Shown piece by piece: positions 17,726 through 25,333 of a DNA stretch of 64,000 nt. The translations under genes and the position numbers were made by a program. The notes under the pieces are model-generated. The model was not told where the DNA came from, did not search any database, and was given only the letters and a program-made list of their open reading frames with translations. The first letter of the stretch is position 1; every line of letters starts with the position of its first letter. Source of the stretch: CAYXVJ01 sp050309435 (GTDB taxonomy: Bacteria > Bacillota > Clostridia > Saccharofermentanales > Fastidiosipilaceae); contig JBNRMJ010000032.1 in NCBI GenBank assembly GCA_050309435.1, positions 33,241 through 97,240 on the forward strand. The letters are read 5' to 3'.

Positions 17726-18829
17726 TTGAACAAGAAAAAACAATACATCATCCAAACTATCATCGGCATCCTGCTGATTTTTTCGCTAACGCTTACCGCC
17801 TGGCTCAAAGCGCCCGCCGCCATGTCTGCCGCCGAGCGCCGCCCGCTAAAGCAATTTCCCGAGCTGACGCAAGCAGACTTTCTCTCCGCTCGCTGGATGA
17901 GCGAGTTCGAAAGCTATACCATAGACCAGTTCCCTTTACGCGAAACATTTCGCAGCTGGAAAGCATACATCAACACCGCCTTGTTCGGGCAGAAGCTTAA
18001 CAATAAAGTCATGTCGGCCTCCGGTCACTTAAGCGAGATCGACTACCCTCTCAATATGGACTCGCTGGACCATGCGGCATCTGTCATCGAAAACATCTAC
18101 GAAACTATCCTTGAGACAAGCGACGTAAAGGTCTATCTCTCGATTATTCCCGACAAAAATTTCTACCTGGCAAAGGAAGCCCCAATCCCCGTTTACGATT
18201 ACGACAGGCTTTTCTCTTATATGAAAGACAGGCTGAATTTCGCAGAATACATCGACCTCACGGAGACACTGGAATTAAACGACTACTATAAGACCGATAT
18301 CCATTGGCGTCAGGAAGCGATCTCGAACACAGCTTCCCTCCTTCTCGACGCCATGAACGAAAAAGCGACACTGCCTCAATTCTCGTTGAAGCAGCATCGC
18401 CGGGATTTTAAAGGTGTCTACACAGGGCGCTATGCCAGGGCCGTATCGGCTGAAGAGATAAGTTACATCGATTCGCCGACCTTCGACAAGCTGGAAGTTT
18501 TCGATCACGAGAACCAAAAGGAAATCTCGCTCTACCGTCATGATGTGACGCAGAATGCGGATCCCTATTCTTTTTTTCTCAACGGGCCCTTGTCCCTGAT
18601 TACGATCGATAATCCGGAAGCCTCGGGCAATCGGGAGCTCGTCATTTTCCGTGATTCCTTCGGCTCTTCGATCGCGCCTTATTTCACCTCGACATCCAGC
18701 CGGGTAACGCTGGTGGACATTCGTTATCTGCCGTCTGAGCTCCTTCCGAAATTCATCGATTTCGAAAATCAGGATATTCTCTTTTTATACAGCAGCTCCA
18801 TCCTCAACAAGAGCAGCCAGCTTCGTTAA
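17726..18829 (+). CDS. DHHW/AlgJ-like O-acetyltransferase, membrane anchored (TTG start)
   Basis: A 367-residue protein with one N-terminal helix (about 8-26) and an outside catalytic domain of the AlgX/AlgJ SGNH-like type. The DxHW motif appears as KTDIHWRQE near residue 195. The nucleophile block is IFRDSFGSSIAP near residue 310. These proteins take acetyl from the MBOAT partner and place it on a polysaccharide. The TTG at 17726 lies 5 bases after GGAGG, which overlaps the MBOAT stop region, so the two are coupled. The acceptor polymer is unknown; no polysaccharide synthase lies in the window. Confidence 0.85.
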   Translation: MNKKKQYIIQTIIGILLIFSLTLTAWLKAPAAMSAAERRPLKQFPELTQADFLSARWMSEFESYTIDQFPLRETFRSWKAYINTALFGQKLNNKVMSASGHLSEIDYPLNMDSLDHAASVIENIYETILETSDVKVYLSIIPDKNFYLAKEAPIPVYDYDRLFSYMKDRLNFAEYIDLTETLELNDYYKTDIHWRQEAISNTASLLLDAMNEKATLPQFSLKQHRRDFKGVYTGRYARAVSAEEISYIDSPTFDKLEVFDHENQKEISLYRHDVTQNADPYSFFLNGPLSLITIDNPEASGNRELVIFRDSFGSSIAPYFTSTSSRVTLVDIRYLPSELLPKFIDFENQDILFLYSSSILNKSSQLR

Positions 18830-18832
18830 AGC

Positions 18833-21478
18833 TCAGAGCCATTCGCCGAAACGCCTGATGTAGATTCGTTTGATCAGCTGACTCGAGACGAAATAAGCCG
18901 CGAGCAATAAGATCAGCCAAGGAGCAAACGACAATGGTAAAGGTAAAAGATCAATACCGATAGCCAGTTTACTGAAGGCCACGACTAAGGCCAAAACGGC
19001 GATCAGGCCGGTCGACCAGAGTAATGGTGTCGAAGGCTTGCTCTGCAGGAAGGGGATTCGACCCGTTCTGATAATATGAATAACCAGAATCTGAGAGACG
19101 GTACCGAAGATAAACCAGCCGGCGCGGAAGATCGCTGCCGTTTCTGCTGTGTTCGCCTTGAAAATCCACCATAAAATCGCGAAGCAAAGCAAGTCGAAGA
19201 TCGAGCTTAAAGGGCCCATGAAGGCCATGAATGATTTAATCGAGCCGGTCTCCCATTTCCTCGGCTTCTTAAGGTAAGATTGGTCCACATGATCAAATGG
19301 CATGCCTAGCTGAGAAAAATCGCAAAGCAGGTTCTGCGTCAGAATCTGAACCGGCAGCATCGGCAGGAAGGGCAGGAAGATGCTGGCGACAAGAACCGAG
19401 ATCATATTTCCGAAATTTCCGCTGACCGCCATCTTAATGTACTTGATGATATTTCCGAAGGTCTTTCGTCCTTCGAGGATACCTTCCTCCAGCACCATCA
19501 AATCTTTTTCCATCAGGATAATATCGGCCGTTTCCTTCGCGATATCAACCGCCGTATCCACGGATATACCGACATCAGCCTGCTGGATCGCCGGCGCGTC
19601 GTTGATGCCGTCTCCCAGGAAGCCAACCGTGTGTCCGTTATGCCGGAAGGTCTGTACTACGCGAACTTTTTGGGCGGGCGAGAGTTTCGCGAAAAGATCG
19701 CAGTGCTTCACGGCCTCCGCCAGTGCCTCGTCGTCCATGGCTTCGACATCGCTGCCCGTATAGTGCAGTTTCGTACTTACACCGACTTTCTCGCAGACTT
19801 TTATCGCGACGCCTTCGCTGTCGCCGGTCAGGACCACCGTGCGAACGCCATGATCCTTCAAGGCTTTGATCGCGGCGCTTGCGCTTTCTTTCGGAGGATC
19901 GAGGAAACCCACGAAACCGATCAGAACCATATCCTTCTCGTCACTGACAGAAAAGGTATTGCTGTCCGGCACTTCGTTTTTCTGTGCGACGGCAATCATG
20001 CGAAGCCCTTCCCGGTTATGTTTCTCATAAACCTGCATGGCTTCTTTTCTGCTCGCTTCGTCCATGGGATAGACACTGCCGTTAAACTCCACGAAGGAAG
20101 AAATCGAAAGAATCTCTTCGACCGCGCCTTTCGTGATCAGCTGACGTTTGCCTGTTTCGTCGACCAGCACGACGCTCATGCGACGTCTCGAGAAATCAAA
20201 AGGAATTTCGTCCACGCGGCGGTATTTGGCCTGCAGGCTATCCAGACCGTATTTCCCGGCCCGGTTGATAATGGCCAGATCGATCAGATTCTTCAGCCCG
20301 GTCTGGTATGAACTGTTCAGATAAGCATGACGCAGCACTCTCGTATCATCTTCGCCGTGAAGATTCATATAACGCTCGAGGACAATCTTATCTTCCGTTA
20401 AGGTGCCGGTTTTATCCGTGCACAACACATCCATCTCACCGAAACTTTGTATCGATCCAAGCGTACGTACGACGACCTTATGTTTGGACATCGTCACAGC
20501 TCCCCGGGCCAAAGTCGAAGTCATAATGACCGGAAGCATCTCCGGCGTAAGGCCTACCGCAATACTGATCGCGAAAAAGAGCGCGCTCGCCCAGTCGCCT
20601 TTCGTCAGTCCGTTCAGCAGGAAGACAGCGGGAATCATAATCAGCATCATACGGATCAAGAGGCGGCTGACCTGGCCGACGCCTCGCTCGAAACTGCTCT
20701 GTGCTTTATCGCCGGTCAGCGATTTAGCCATCAAACCGAAGTAGGTATCGCTACCCGTCGCCAGTACGATCGCCTGAGCGCTGCCGCTGACAATGTTCGA
20801 TCCCATGAAACCGATGTTGGGCAAGTCCGTCAGAGAAAGACTATCCGATTCCGCTGTACGGCTGAATTTTTCGACCGGATTAGACTCTCCCGTAAGAGCA
20901 GCCTGGGCGACGAAGGTGTCCTTGGCCGATATGAAGCGCACATCCGCAGGGAGCATATCACCGGCGCTGAGCTTGATGATATCGCCGGGTACTACCTCAT
21001 GCATCGGGATCGAACGAAAACGACCGTCGCGAAGCACATCGGATTCGTTTGATATCATCTCTAGCAGACTTGCCGCGGCAGCGCTCGAACGCCGGCTCTG
21101 AACGAAAGCAACGGCGCTTGCCAGCGCTACCAGAACCAGAATAATGATAATCGTCAGATAGTCCGGTTTGGCGGCGAAGATAACATCCGTCACGTAACTG
21201 ATGGCCGCAATCAATAATAAGATGATATTAAAGGGATTGATTATGGCTTCTCTCAGACGATGAAGCGTCGTATCCTCTTTATCGGTCTTGATTTCATTGG
21301 GTCCATACGTTTCGAGAAGACGCTCTGCTTCCTCGCTGCTAAAACCCTGAATCGAGGATTCGAGCTCGGAAAAGAGCTCCTCTTCGGGCATCATGGAACG
21401 AACGCGCAGCAGTCTTTCGACATCCCCGCGTTTCTCCTGGATTTTTAAGTCAAGTTTTTTCCTGAAAAATAGCTTCAT
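18833..21478 (-). CDS. mgtA: Magnesium-translocating P-type ATPase
   Basis: An 881-residue type IIIB P-type ATPase importing Mg2+. It shows the actuator TGES (196-199), the phosphorylation site Asp355 in CTDKTGTLT, the nucleotide-domain KGA, FLDPPK, and the hinge GDGINDAPAIQQADVGISV. Ten transmembrane helices fit the hydrophobic blocks; VGLTPEMLPVIMTSTLARGA before the phosphorylation site is characteristic of MgtA/MgtB. The start has AAAGGAAAA upstream. It converges with the acetyltransferase gene with only 3 bases between stops, and has a separate promoter with a long leader (see regulatory entries). Confidence 0.93.
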   Translation of the reverse strand: MKLFFRKKLDLKIQEKRGDVERLLRVRSMMPEEELFSELESSIQGFSSEEAERLLETYGPNEIKTDKEDTTLHRLREAIINPFNIILLLIAAISYVTDVIFAAKPDYLTIIIILVLVALASAVAFVQSRRSSAAAASLLEMISNESDVLRDGRFRSIPMHEVVPGDIIKLSAGDMLPADVRFISAKDTFVAQAALTGESNPVEKFSRTAESDSLSLTDLPNIGFMGSNIVSGSAQAIVLATGSDTYFGLMAKSLTGDKAQSSFERGVGQVSRLLIRMMLIMIPAVFLLNGLTKGDWASALFFAISIAVGLTPEMLPVIMTSTLARGAVTMSKHKVVVRTLGSIQSFGEMDVLCTDKTGTLTEDKIVLERYMNLHGEDDTRVLRHAYLNSSYQTGLKNLIDLAIINRAGKYGLDSLQAKYRRVDEIPFDFSRRRMSVVLVDETGKRQLITKGAVEEILSISSFVEFNGSVYPMDEASRKEAMQVYEKHNREGLRMIAVAQKNEVPDSNTFSVSDEKDMVLIGFVGFLDPPKESASAAIKALKDHGVRTVVLTGDSEGVAIKVCEKVGVSTKLHYTGSDVEAMDDEALAEAVKHCDLFAKLSPAQKVRVVQTFRHNGHTVGFLGDGINDAPAIQQADVGISVDTAVDIAKETADIILMEKDLMVLEEGILEGRKTFGNIIKYIKMAVSGNFGNMISVLVASIFLPFLPMLPVQILTQNLLCDFSQLGMPFDHVDQSYLKKPRKWETGSIKSFMAFMGPLSSIFDLLCFAILWWIFKANTAETAAIFRAGWFIFGTVSQILVIHIIRTGRIPFLQSKPSTPLLWSTGLIAVLALVVAFSKLAIGIDLLPLPLSFAPWLILLLAAYFVSSQLIKRIYIRRFGEWL

Positions 21479-21670
21479 GGCATTTTCCTTTCTCGTGTTT
21501 CACATCAGAAACACAAAGGTAGCCACTCCGCGAGAATCATGCCCTAAATAAGGTCATGGCTGGCCCATGGTCCGTTTGTGTCACTAATGTGTATGTGATC
21601 AATTGTCGACTTCGAGGGTCGCCTTCCACGGGCTCACATCCTTTCGCATAATTACTGACGAAATGTCAGC
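21479..21670 (-). promoter_or_regulatory. Long 5' leader of mgtA, possible cis-regulatory RNA
   Basis: The promoter at 21677-21705 leaves an untranslated leader of about 190 bases. It contains a perfect hairpin GTGTTTC-TGATGT-GAAACAC (21495-21514) just before the ribosome-binding site and several GC-rich segments. Mg2+ transporter genes often carry sensing leaders. I compared it by eye with the M-box consensus and did not find the conserved core, so the class is unknown. Confidence 0.4.
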
Positions 21671-21676
21671 TTTAGT

Positions 21677-21705
21677 ATCATATTCCAAGCCAGATAAGAT
21701 GTCAA
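21677..21705 (-). promoter_or_regulatory. Sigma-A-type promoter of mgtA
   Basis: On the minus strand TTGACA (21700-21705) and TATGAT (21677-21682) are separated by exactly 17 bases. This is a near-consensus housekeeping promoter. Confidence 0.75.
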
Positions 21706-21751
21706 TTTCATATGTAACTATCTTTTACATGACAAAGATAGCACACTTCCA

Positions 21752-22048
21752 TTACTCGATCTCTCCTCGCCAGTTACTCATGCCTCCGCGAACGTTCAGG
21801 ACCGAAAAGCCCCTTTGCTCCAGATATTGGCAGGCAATGCTGCTTCGATAACCGCTCGCGCAAACAATCGCATAACTTGTATCATGATCCAGTGCAGCTA
21901 CTTTCGCAGGCAGTTGATTCAAGGGGATATGAACGGCACCGGGGATCTTTCCCTCCTCGACTTCTTCTGCCTCGCGGACATCGATGAGCGTCAAATCGGA
22001 TCCGTTTCGCAGCTCATCTTGTAGTTGCTTCGTGCTGATTTCTTTCAT
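21752..22048 (-). CDS. Rhodanese-like sulfurtransferase, single domain
   Basis: A 98-residue rhodanese domain. The hallmark DVREAEEVEEGKIPGAVHIPL is at about residues 23-43 and the active-site loop CASGYRS (Cys63 region) carries the catalytic cysteine and Arg that form a cradle for persulfide. It is cytosolic. It follows a second rhodanese gene and a CstR-like regulator, an order typical of persulfide or polysulfide detoxification operons. Confidence 0.88.
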   Translation of the reverse strand: MKEISTKQLQDELRNGSDLTLIDVREAEEVEEGKIPGAVHIPLNQLPAKVAALDHDTSYAIVCASGYRSSIACQYLEQRGFSVLNVRGGMSNWRGEIE

Positions 22049-22063
22049 ATGTTTCTATACCTC

Positions 22064-22426
22064 TCAGTGGTTCCAGGCGCCAAGTCCGCCCTTGACATTA
22101 CTGACTTTCAGAAAACCCTGTCTCTTCAGAATCTTAGCCGCCTGATTGCTTCTGATGCCGCTCGCACAGAGTAAGACGACTTCCCTGTTTTTATCAAGTT
22201 CGTTTGATTTTCTGCCGATTTCATTTAGCGGAATGTTTCGAAATGCTTCGATAGCTTGACTCCGGAATTCCTGAGCGGTACGTACGTCGACAAACTGAAC
22301 GCTGTTGTCGTTCATCTTCTCTTTGGCTTCTTCCGACGTAATCTGGGCGATGCCCCGGACCGGCATGAGTCGATAAACTAAATAAGCCAGAGCTCCGATT
22401 ATTAGTATCCATCTGAATGTATCCAT
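22064..22426 (-). CDS. Membrane-anchored rhodanese-like protein
   Basis: A 120-residue protein with an N-terminal hydrophobic helix (about residues 3-20) followed by a rhodanese domain. FVDVRTAQEFRSQAI leads to the active-site loop CASGIRSNQAA with the catalytic Cys near residue 88. Likely accepts or transfers sulfane sulfur at the membrane. AAGGAGAG precedes the ATG. It lies between the CstR-like gene and the second rhodanese gene, 15 bases from the latter. Confidence 0.85.
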   Translation of the reverse strand: MDTFRWILIIGALAYLVYRLMPVRGIAQITSEEAKEKMNDNSVQFVDVRTAQEFRSQAIEAFRNIPLNEIGRKSNELDKNREVVLLCASGIRSNQAAKILKRQGFLKVSNVKGGLGAWNH

Positions 22427-22458
22427 TGATTTCTCTCCTTATATTTACATACTTGTAA

Positions 22459-22719
22459 TTACATACTTTTAAGCAGCAGGTTCACGGCTTCTTTCACCGC
22501 GTCTTCGCTATCACTTTTATTTTCGATGTTCTGACGAACGCATTGTTCCAGGTTTCGGCTGACAATCAGACCCATCAGACTGTTGATGGCACTTCTCGAA
22601 GCAGCAAGCTGCGTTACGACATCGCGGCAATCCTGCCCCTCCTCCATCATCTTCAAGATACCCCGCATCTGACCTTCCAGCCGCTTGAGGCGATCCTTTG
22701 CTTTCTTATCGTACTCCAT
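22459..22719 (-). CDS. cstR: CsoR/CstR family repressor, CstR-like (persulfide sensing)
   Basis: An 86-residue all-helical DUF156 repressor. Cys31 (GQDCRDVV) and Cys60 (LEQCV) are kept, at the same numbers as I recall for the CstR sensing pair. The His used for Cu(I) in CsoR proteins is replaced by Asn56 (RNLEQCV), so copper sensing is unlikely and thiol persulfide sensing is more likely. The two downstream rhodanese genes fit that. GAGGT precedes the ATG. A perfect palindrome of the CsoR/CstR type lies 63 bases upstream of the start. Confidence 0.85.
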   Translation of the reverse strand: MEYDKKAKDRLKRLEGQMRGILKMMEEGQDCRDVVTQLAASRSAINSLMGLIVSRNLEQCVRQNIENKSDSEDAVKEAVNLLLKSM

Positions 22720-22781
22720 TATTACCTCATTTATCTTCTTTTTCGAAAAATGTTTAGAGAACTTTAACGCACAAAGACCAG

Positions 22782-22803
22782 TATATACCCCCGAGGGTAT
22801 ATA
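22782..22803. promoter_or_regulatory. CsoR/CstR-type operator palindrome
   Basis: TATATACCC and GGGTATATA form perfect 9-base arms around a CCGA spacer. This G-tract palindrome matches the known pattern of operators for this repressor family and lies in the promoter region of the cstR-rhodanese operon, consistent with autoregulation. Confidence 0.78.
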
Positions 22804-22829
22804 TAAGCTATCAATCGGTTACAAAATAA

Positions 22830-22859
22830 CCCCCGCAATACCTGTTGGCATTGCAGGGG
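22830..22859 (-). terminator. Terminator of the DAPDH-like gene
   Basis: On the minus strand CCCCTGCAAT pairs with GTATTGCGGGG around a short loop, followed by TTATTTT. It sits 33 bases after the stop of the gene at 22892-23983. Confidence 0.75.
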
Positions 22860-22891
22860 CTTGAATACGAATCGGGAATCAGACGGTCTTA

Positions 22892-23983
22892 TCAGACGTG
22901 CTGTAATTCCTCTGTCTGAAGGCTCATCGCTTTCGCGGGATAAACGTTGTTCGGCATCCGATCGGTCGTGACATAGCCGGGCTCGGCACGGATCAGGGCC
23001 GGGATACGGTTGACCAGGTTACTGCAGGTCAGTTCGACCGTAGCGGGTCTGTTCACGTTTATCGTAGTTTCCGGTTCGCCGTAGAAGGTCCAGTCGTTTC
23101 TGTCAAACTCGCCTTCGGCATAAACTTTTCCAATGCATTCGGTCTCCAGCGTAATGCCCTCGGCCGTCTCCGTGATAACCACGGCAGACATGCCGGTGGG
23201 CTGTCCGGCTCGAATCGTCATATCAAGTGTGGTCGAATGAAGGTCTTTTTCGTGTGTGGTCGGGATGCACTTTTGGATCTGCGAGGTGATCGTTAAACCC
23301 ATGCGAGCGGCCAGCCAGCCGTTTTGATTCCACATGTAAGACGGAACATATTCGCCTGCCAGAACCAGCTTCTCCTGTTCTTCCGAGCTCTTCTCGTTAT
23401 ACATGCCGATCTCGTTGTAGAATTCTTCGGTTGTGAGGCCCGCCCCGTGACCCCTGGCCAGAGCGATTCCGTAATCTTCGACGTTGTAACTGCTGATGCC
23501 CTTAATTTTCGTGATGCGCTGCATGGAACCGGCGAGCGTATCGATCAGGACACCCCAGTACATGTCGGGATAACCGCTGCCCGTCAGCGTCACAGCGTTT
23601 TCTTTCGCCAATTGGTCCAGTTCTTTCGTAATATCCGGCGAGGAGTTCCAGGGATAGATTGCTTCTTCGCAAGTCGAGATGGCGTTGACACCTGCTCTCG
23701 CACAAGCGGCAAAGGCATCTTTCACGTCAGTCATCGTGCTCATGGTTGCAATGACGCAAACATCGGGCTTCAGGCTTGCCAGCATCTCCTGTGCAGCGGC
23801 CGCATCGGAGACTTTCACACCGACCGGATCGACACCCATTATCTCACCGATGTCTTTTCCGATGACCTTGGGGTTGATGTCGAAAGCGGCTACGATCTCC
23901 ATGCCTTTTTCAAGCATGTAACGCATCAAATAGACGCTCATCTTTCCGCAGCCGTACTGAGCTGCTCTGATCTTTTCTTTCAT
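22892..23983 (-). CDS. 2,4-diaminopentanoate dehydrogenase-like / dihydrodipicolinate reductase-fold oxidoreductase
   Basis: A 363-residue NAD(P)-dependent protein with an N-terminal Rossmann fold (QYGCGKMSVYLMRYMLEKG) of the dihydrodipicolinate-reductase type and a large C-terminal domain. Residues such as STCEEAIYPW and TGSGYPDMYWGVLI resemble the clostridial amine dehydrogenase used in ornithine fermentation (2,4-diaminopentanoate dehydrogenase). None of the other genes of that pathway is adjacent, so the true substrate is open. It has its own ribosome-binding site (AAAGGAGGG), lies after the terminator of locus A and ends in its own terminator. Confidence 0.65.
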   Translation of the reverse strand: MKEKIRAAQYGCGKMSVYLMRYMLEKGMEIVAAFDINPKVIGKDIGEIMGVDPVGVKVSDAAAAQEMLASLKPDVCVIATMSTMTDVKDAFAACARAGVNAISTCEEAIYPWNSSPDITKELDQLAKENAVTLTGSGYPDMYWGVLIDTLAGSMQRITKIKGISSYNVEDYGIALARGHGAGLTTEEFYNEIGMYNEKSSEEQEKLVLAGEYVPSYMWNQNGWLAARMGLTITSQIQKCIPTTHEKDLHSTTLDMTIRAGQPTGMSAVVITETAEGITLETECIGKVYAEGEFDRNDWTFYGEPETTINVNRPATVELTCSNLVNRIPALIRAEPGYVTTDRMPNNVYPAKAMSLQTEELQHV

Positions 23984-24069
23984 CTGATACCCTCCTTTAT
24001 ATTAGATATATTTATCACTAATAGTATATAACAGCCCGGAAAAAGATTCAAATATATCAATTCAAAAAA

Positions 24070-24101
24070 GTCCCCGGCATACCCTGAGATATGTCGAGGA
24101 C
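24070..24101 (-). terminator. Terminator of locus A (hexuronate operon)
   Basis: GTCCTCGACATA and TATGCCGGGGAC pair (with G-U pairs) on the minus strand, followed by TTTTTT, 36 bases past the last gene of the operon. Confidence 0.78.
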
Positions 24102-24136
24102 TAACGATATTCTTATTCTTATTTTCTGTCAGGCTC

Positions 24137-25333
24137 TTAGCTGTCTTGCAGCGGAATCGACTGAGGCAGAACCGTCCAGTCAAAGCCGAGCTCCGACGGT
24201 AAGCCGGACTCGATGTAGCTGCGCTTAAGCTGTTCATATAGAGCAGGAGCGTGAATGTCAACGAGTTGATCGTCCTTGTATACCTTCGTCAGGATGTCTT
24301 CGGGGAAATCATGGATGCTCGCGTATTCAAAGATCCGGTCGCAAGCCAGCATATGCGGACGTGCGGTCTTTAATGTGCAGACCGCCCCGGCGCCGCTTCG
24401 GACACGCTCCATCATCGCATAAGCTTTCTGGAGCTCCTCGGTCCTGGAGAAGGGATTGCCGTAGTCGATCACCCGTCCGTCATCAAGCCTGCCGACGACA
24501 CGTCCGTCTTCATCACTGTAGTTGAAGGCAATCGAACCTTTTTCAAACTCGTACATGAAAGAAGGGTCGGTATCGACATTAGTCGAGTGTGAGGCAATGA
24601 AGAGGAACTTCCCTTCCCTGATTCTGCCCTTAATCGCACAGGTATCGAAGCTCTCGATCGGCTTGGCCCGATAGAGTTCCACCATCATGGAGTCCGGATA
24701 AGCGGCCTTTTCCTGTTCTTCTCCCAGGATAAAGAAGATATTGTGAAGATAATGCGCCGTCGCGTTGGTCACGATCGAGTCATAGATCATCACGCCGTTT
24801 TCATCCTTGATCCGGCCTTTCCAGGTCGAAGTCTGATAGTAAGCGAGCGCTCTGGGCCAGGAAACGAAGGTCTTTAGCATTCGAGGTTTGCCGTACAAGC
24901 CATCTCTGATGTCTCGCTTCAAATTGTTCATGGTATGGCTGTAAGACCACTGGAAACCCACGGCGATTTCTTTTCCATACTTGATTTCTTCTTCATGAAG
25001 CCGGTCCATCGCATCGAGCGTGGGCGTCAGCGGTTTTTCGCAGAGAACCTCGGATCCGTTTTCCATGGCGGTCACGCAGAAACGGTAATGGGTATTCGTG
25101 GGCGTGGCGATAATGGTCAGATCAGCCTTCTGATTGGAAAAGAACTCTTCCGGTGTTTGATAAACGGGAATATTCTGATCAAGCAGCCAGTCGTAGTTGC
25201 GCGAATTCCCGACATAAGGATCCGCCACCGCGACGAGCTCCGCGTGATCGACGAAATAGCCGTCGCGAAAAGCCTGCAGGTAAACATCGCCGTAGCCGCC
25301 GCAGCCGATCAATAAAGTCTTTACTTTAGTCAT
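24137..25333 (-). CDS. Gfo/Idh/MocA family oxidoreductase (locus A, last gene)
   Basis: A 398-residue NAD(P)-dependent sugar dehydrogenase-like protein. The Rossmann motif is LIGCGGYGDVY (residues 8-18) and the family EKP motif appears as CEKPLTP near residue 98. The C-terminal alpha/beta domain carries the likely substrate site. Its start overlaps the end of uxaE by 8 bases, implying translational coupling and a role in uronate metabolism. Such enzymes may oxidise or epimerise the 3- or other hydroxyls of glycosides; which one here is unknown. Confidence 0.82.
   Translation of the reverse strand: MTKVKTLLIGCGGYGDVYLQAFRDGYFVDHAELVAVADPYVGNSRNYDWLLDQNIPVYQTPEEFFSNQKADLTIIATPTNTHYRFCVTAMENGSEVLCEKPLTPTLDAMDRLHEEEIKYGKEIAVGFQWSYSHTMNNLKRDIRDGLYGKPRMLKTFVSWPRALAYYQTSTWKGRIKDENGVMIYDSIVTNATAHYLHNIFFILGEEQEKAAYPDSMMVELYRAKPIESFDTCAIKGRIREGKFLFIASHSTNVDTDPSFMYEFEKGSIAFNYSDEDGRVVGRLDDGRVIDYGNPFSRTEELQKAYAMMERVRSGAGAVCTLKTARPHMLACDRIFEYASIHDFPEDILTKVYKDDQLVDIHAPALYEQLKRSYIESGLPSELGFDWTVLPQSIPLQDS

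Noticed and set aside
21479..21676. M-box (ykoK) riboswitch before mgtA
   Set aside because: The conserved core segments of that class could not be found by eye; kept only as an unclassified leader.
22782..22803. Simple intrinsic terminator instead of an operator
   Set aside because: The 4-base loop, TATA-rich arm ends and location in the cstR promoter region fit the known repressor site pattern; a separate terminator lies at 22830-22859.
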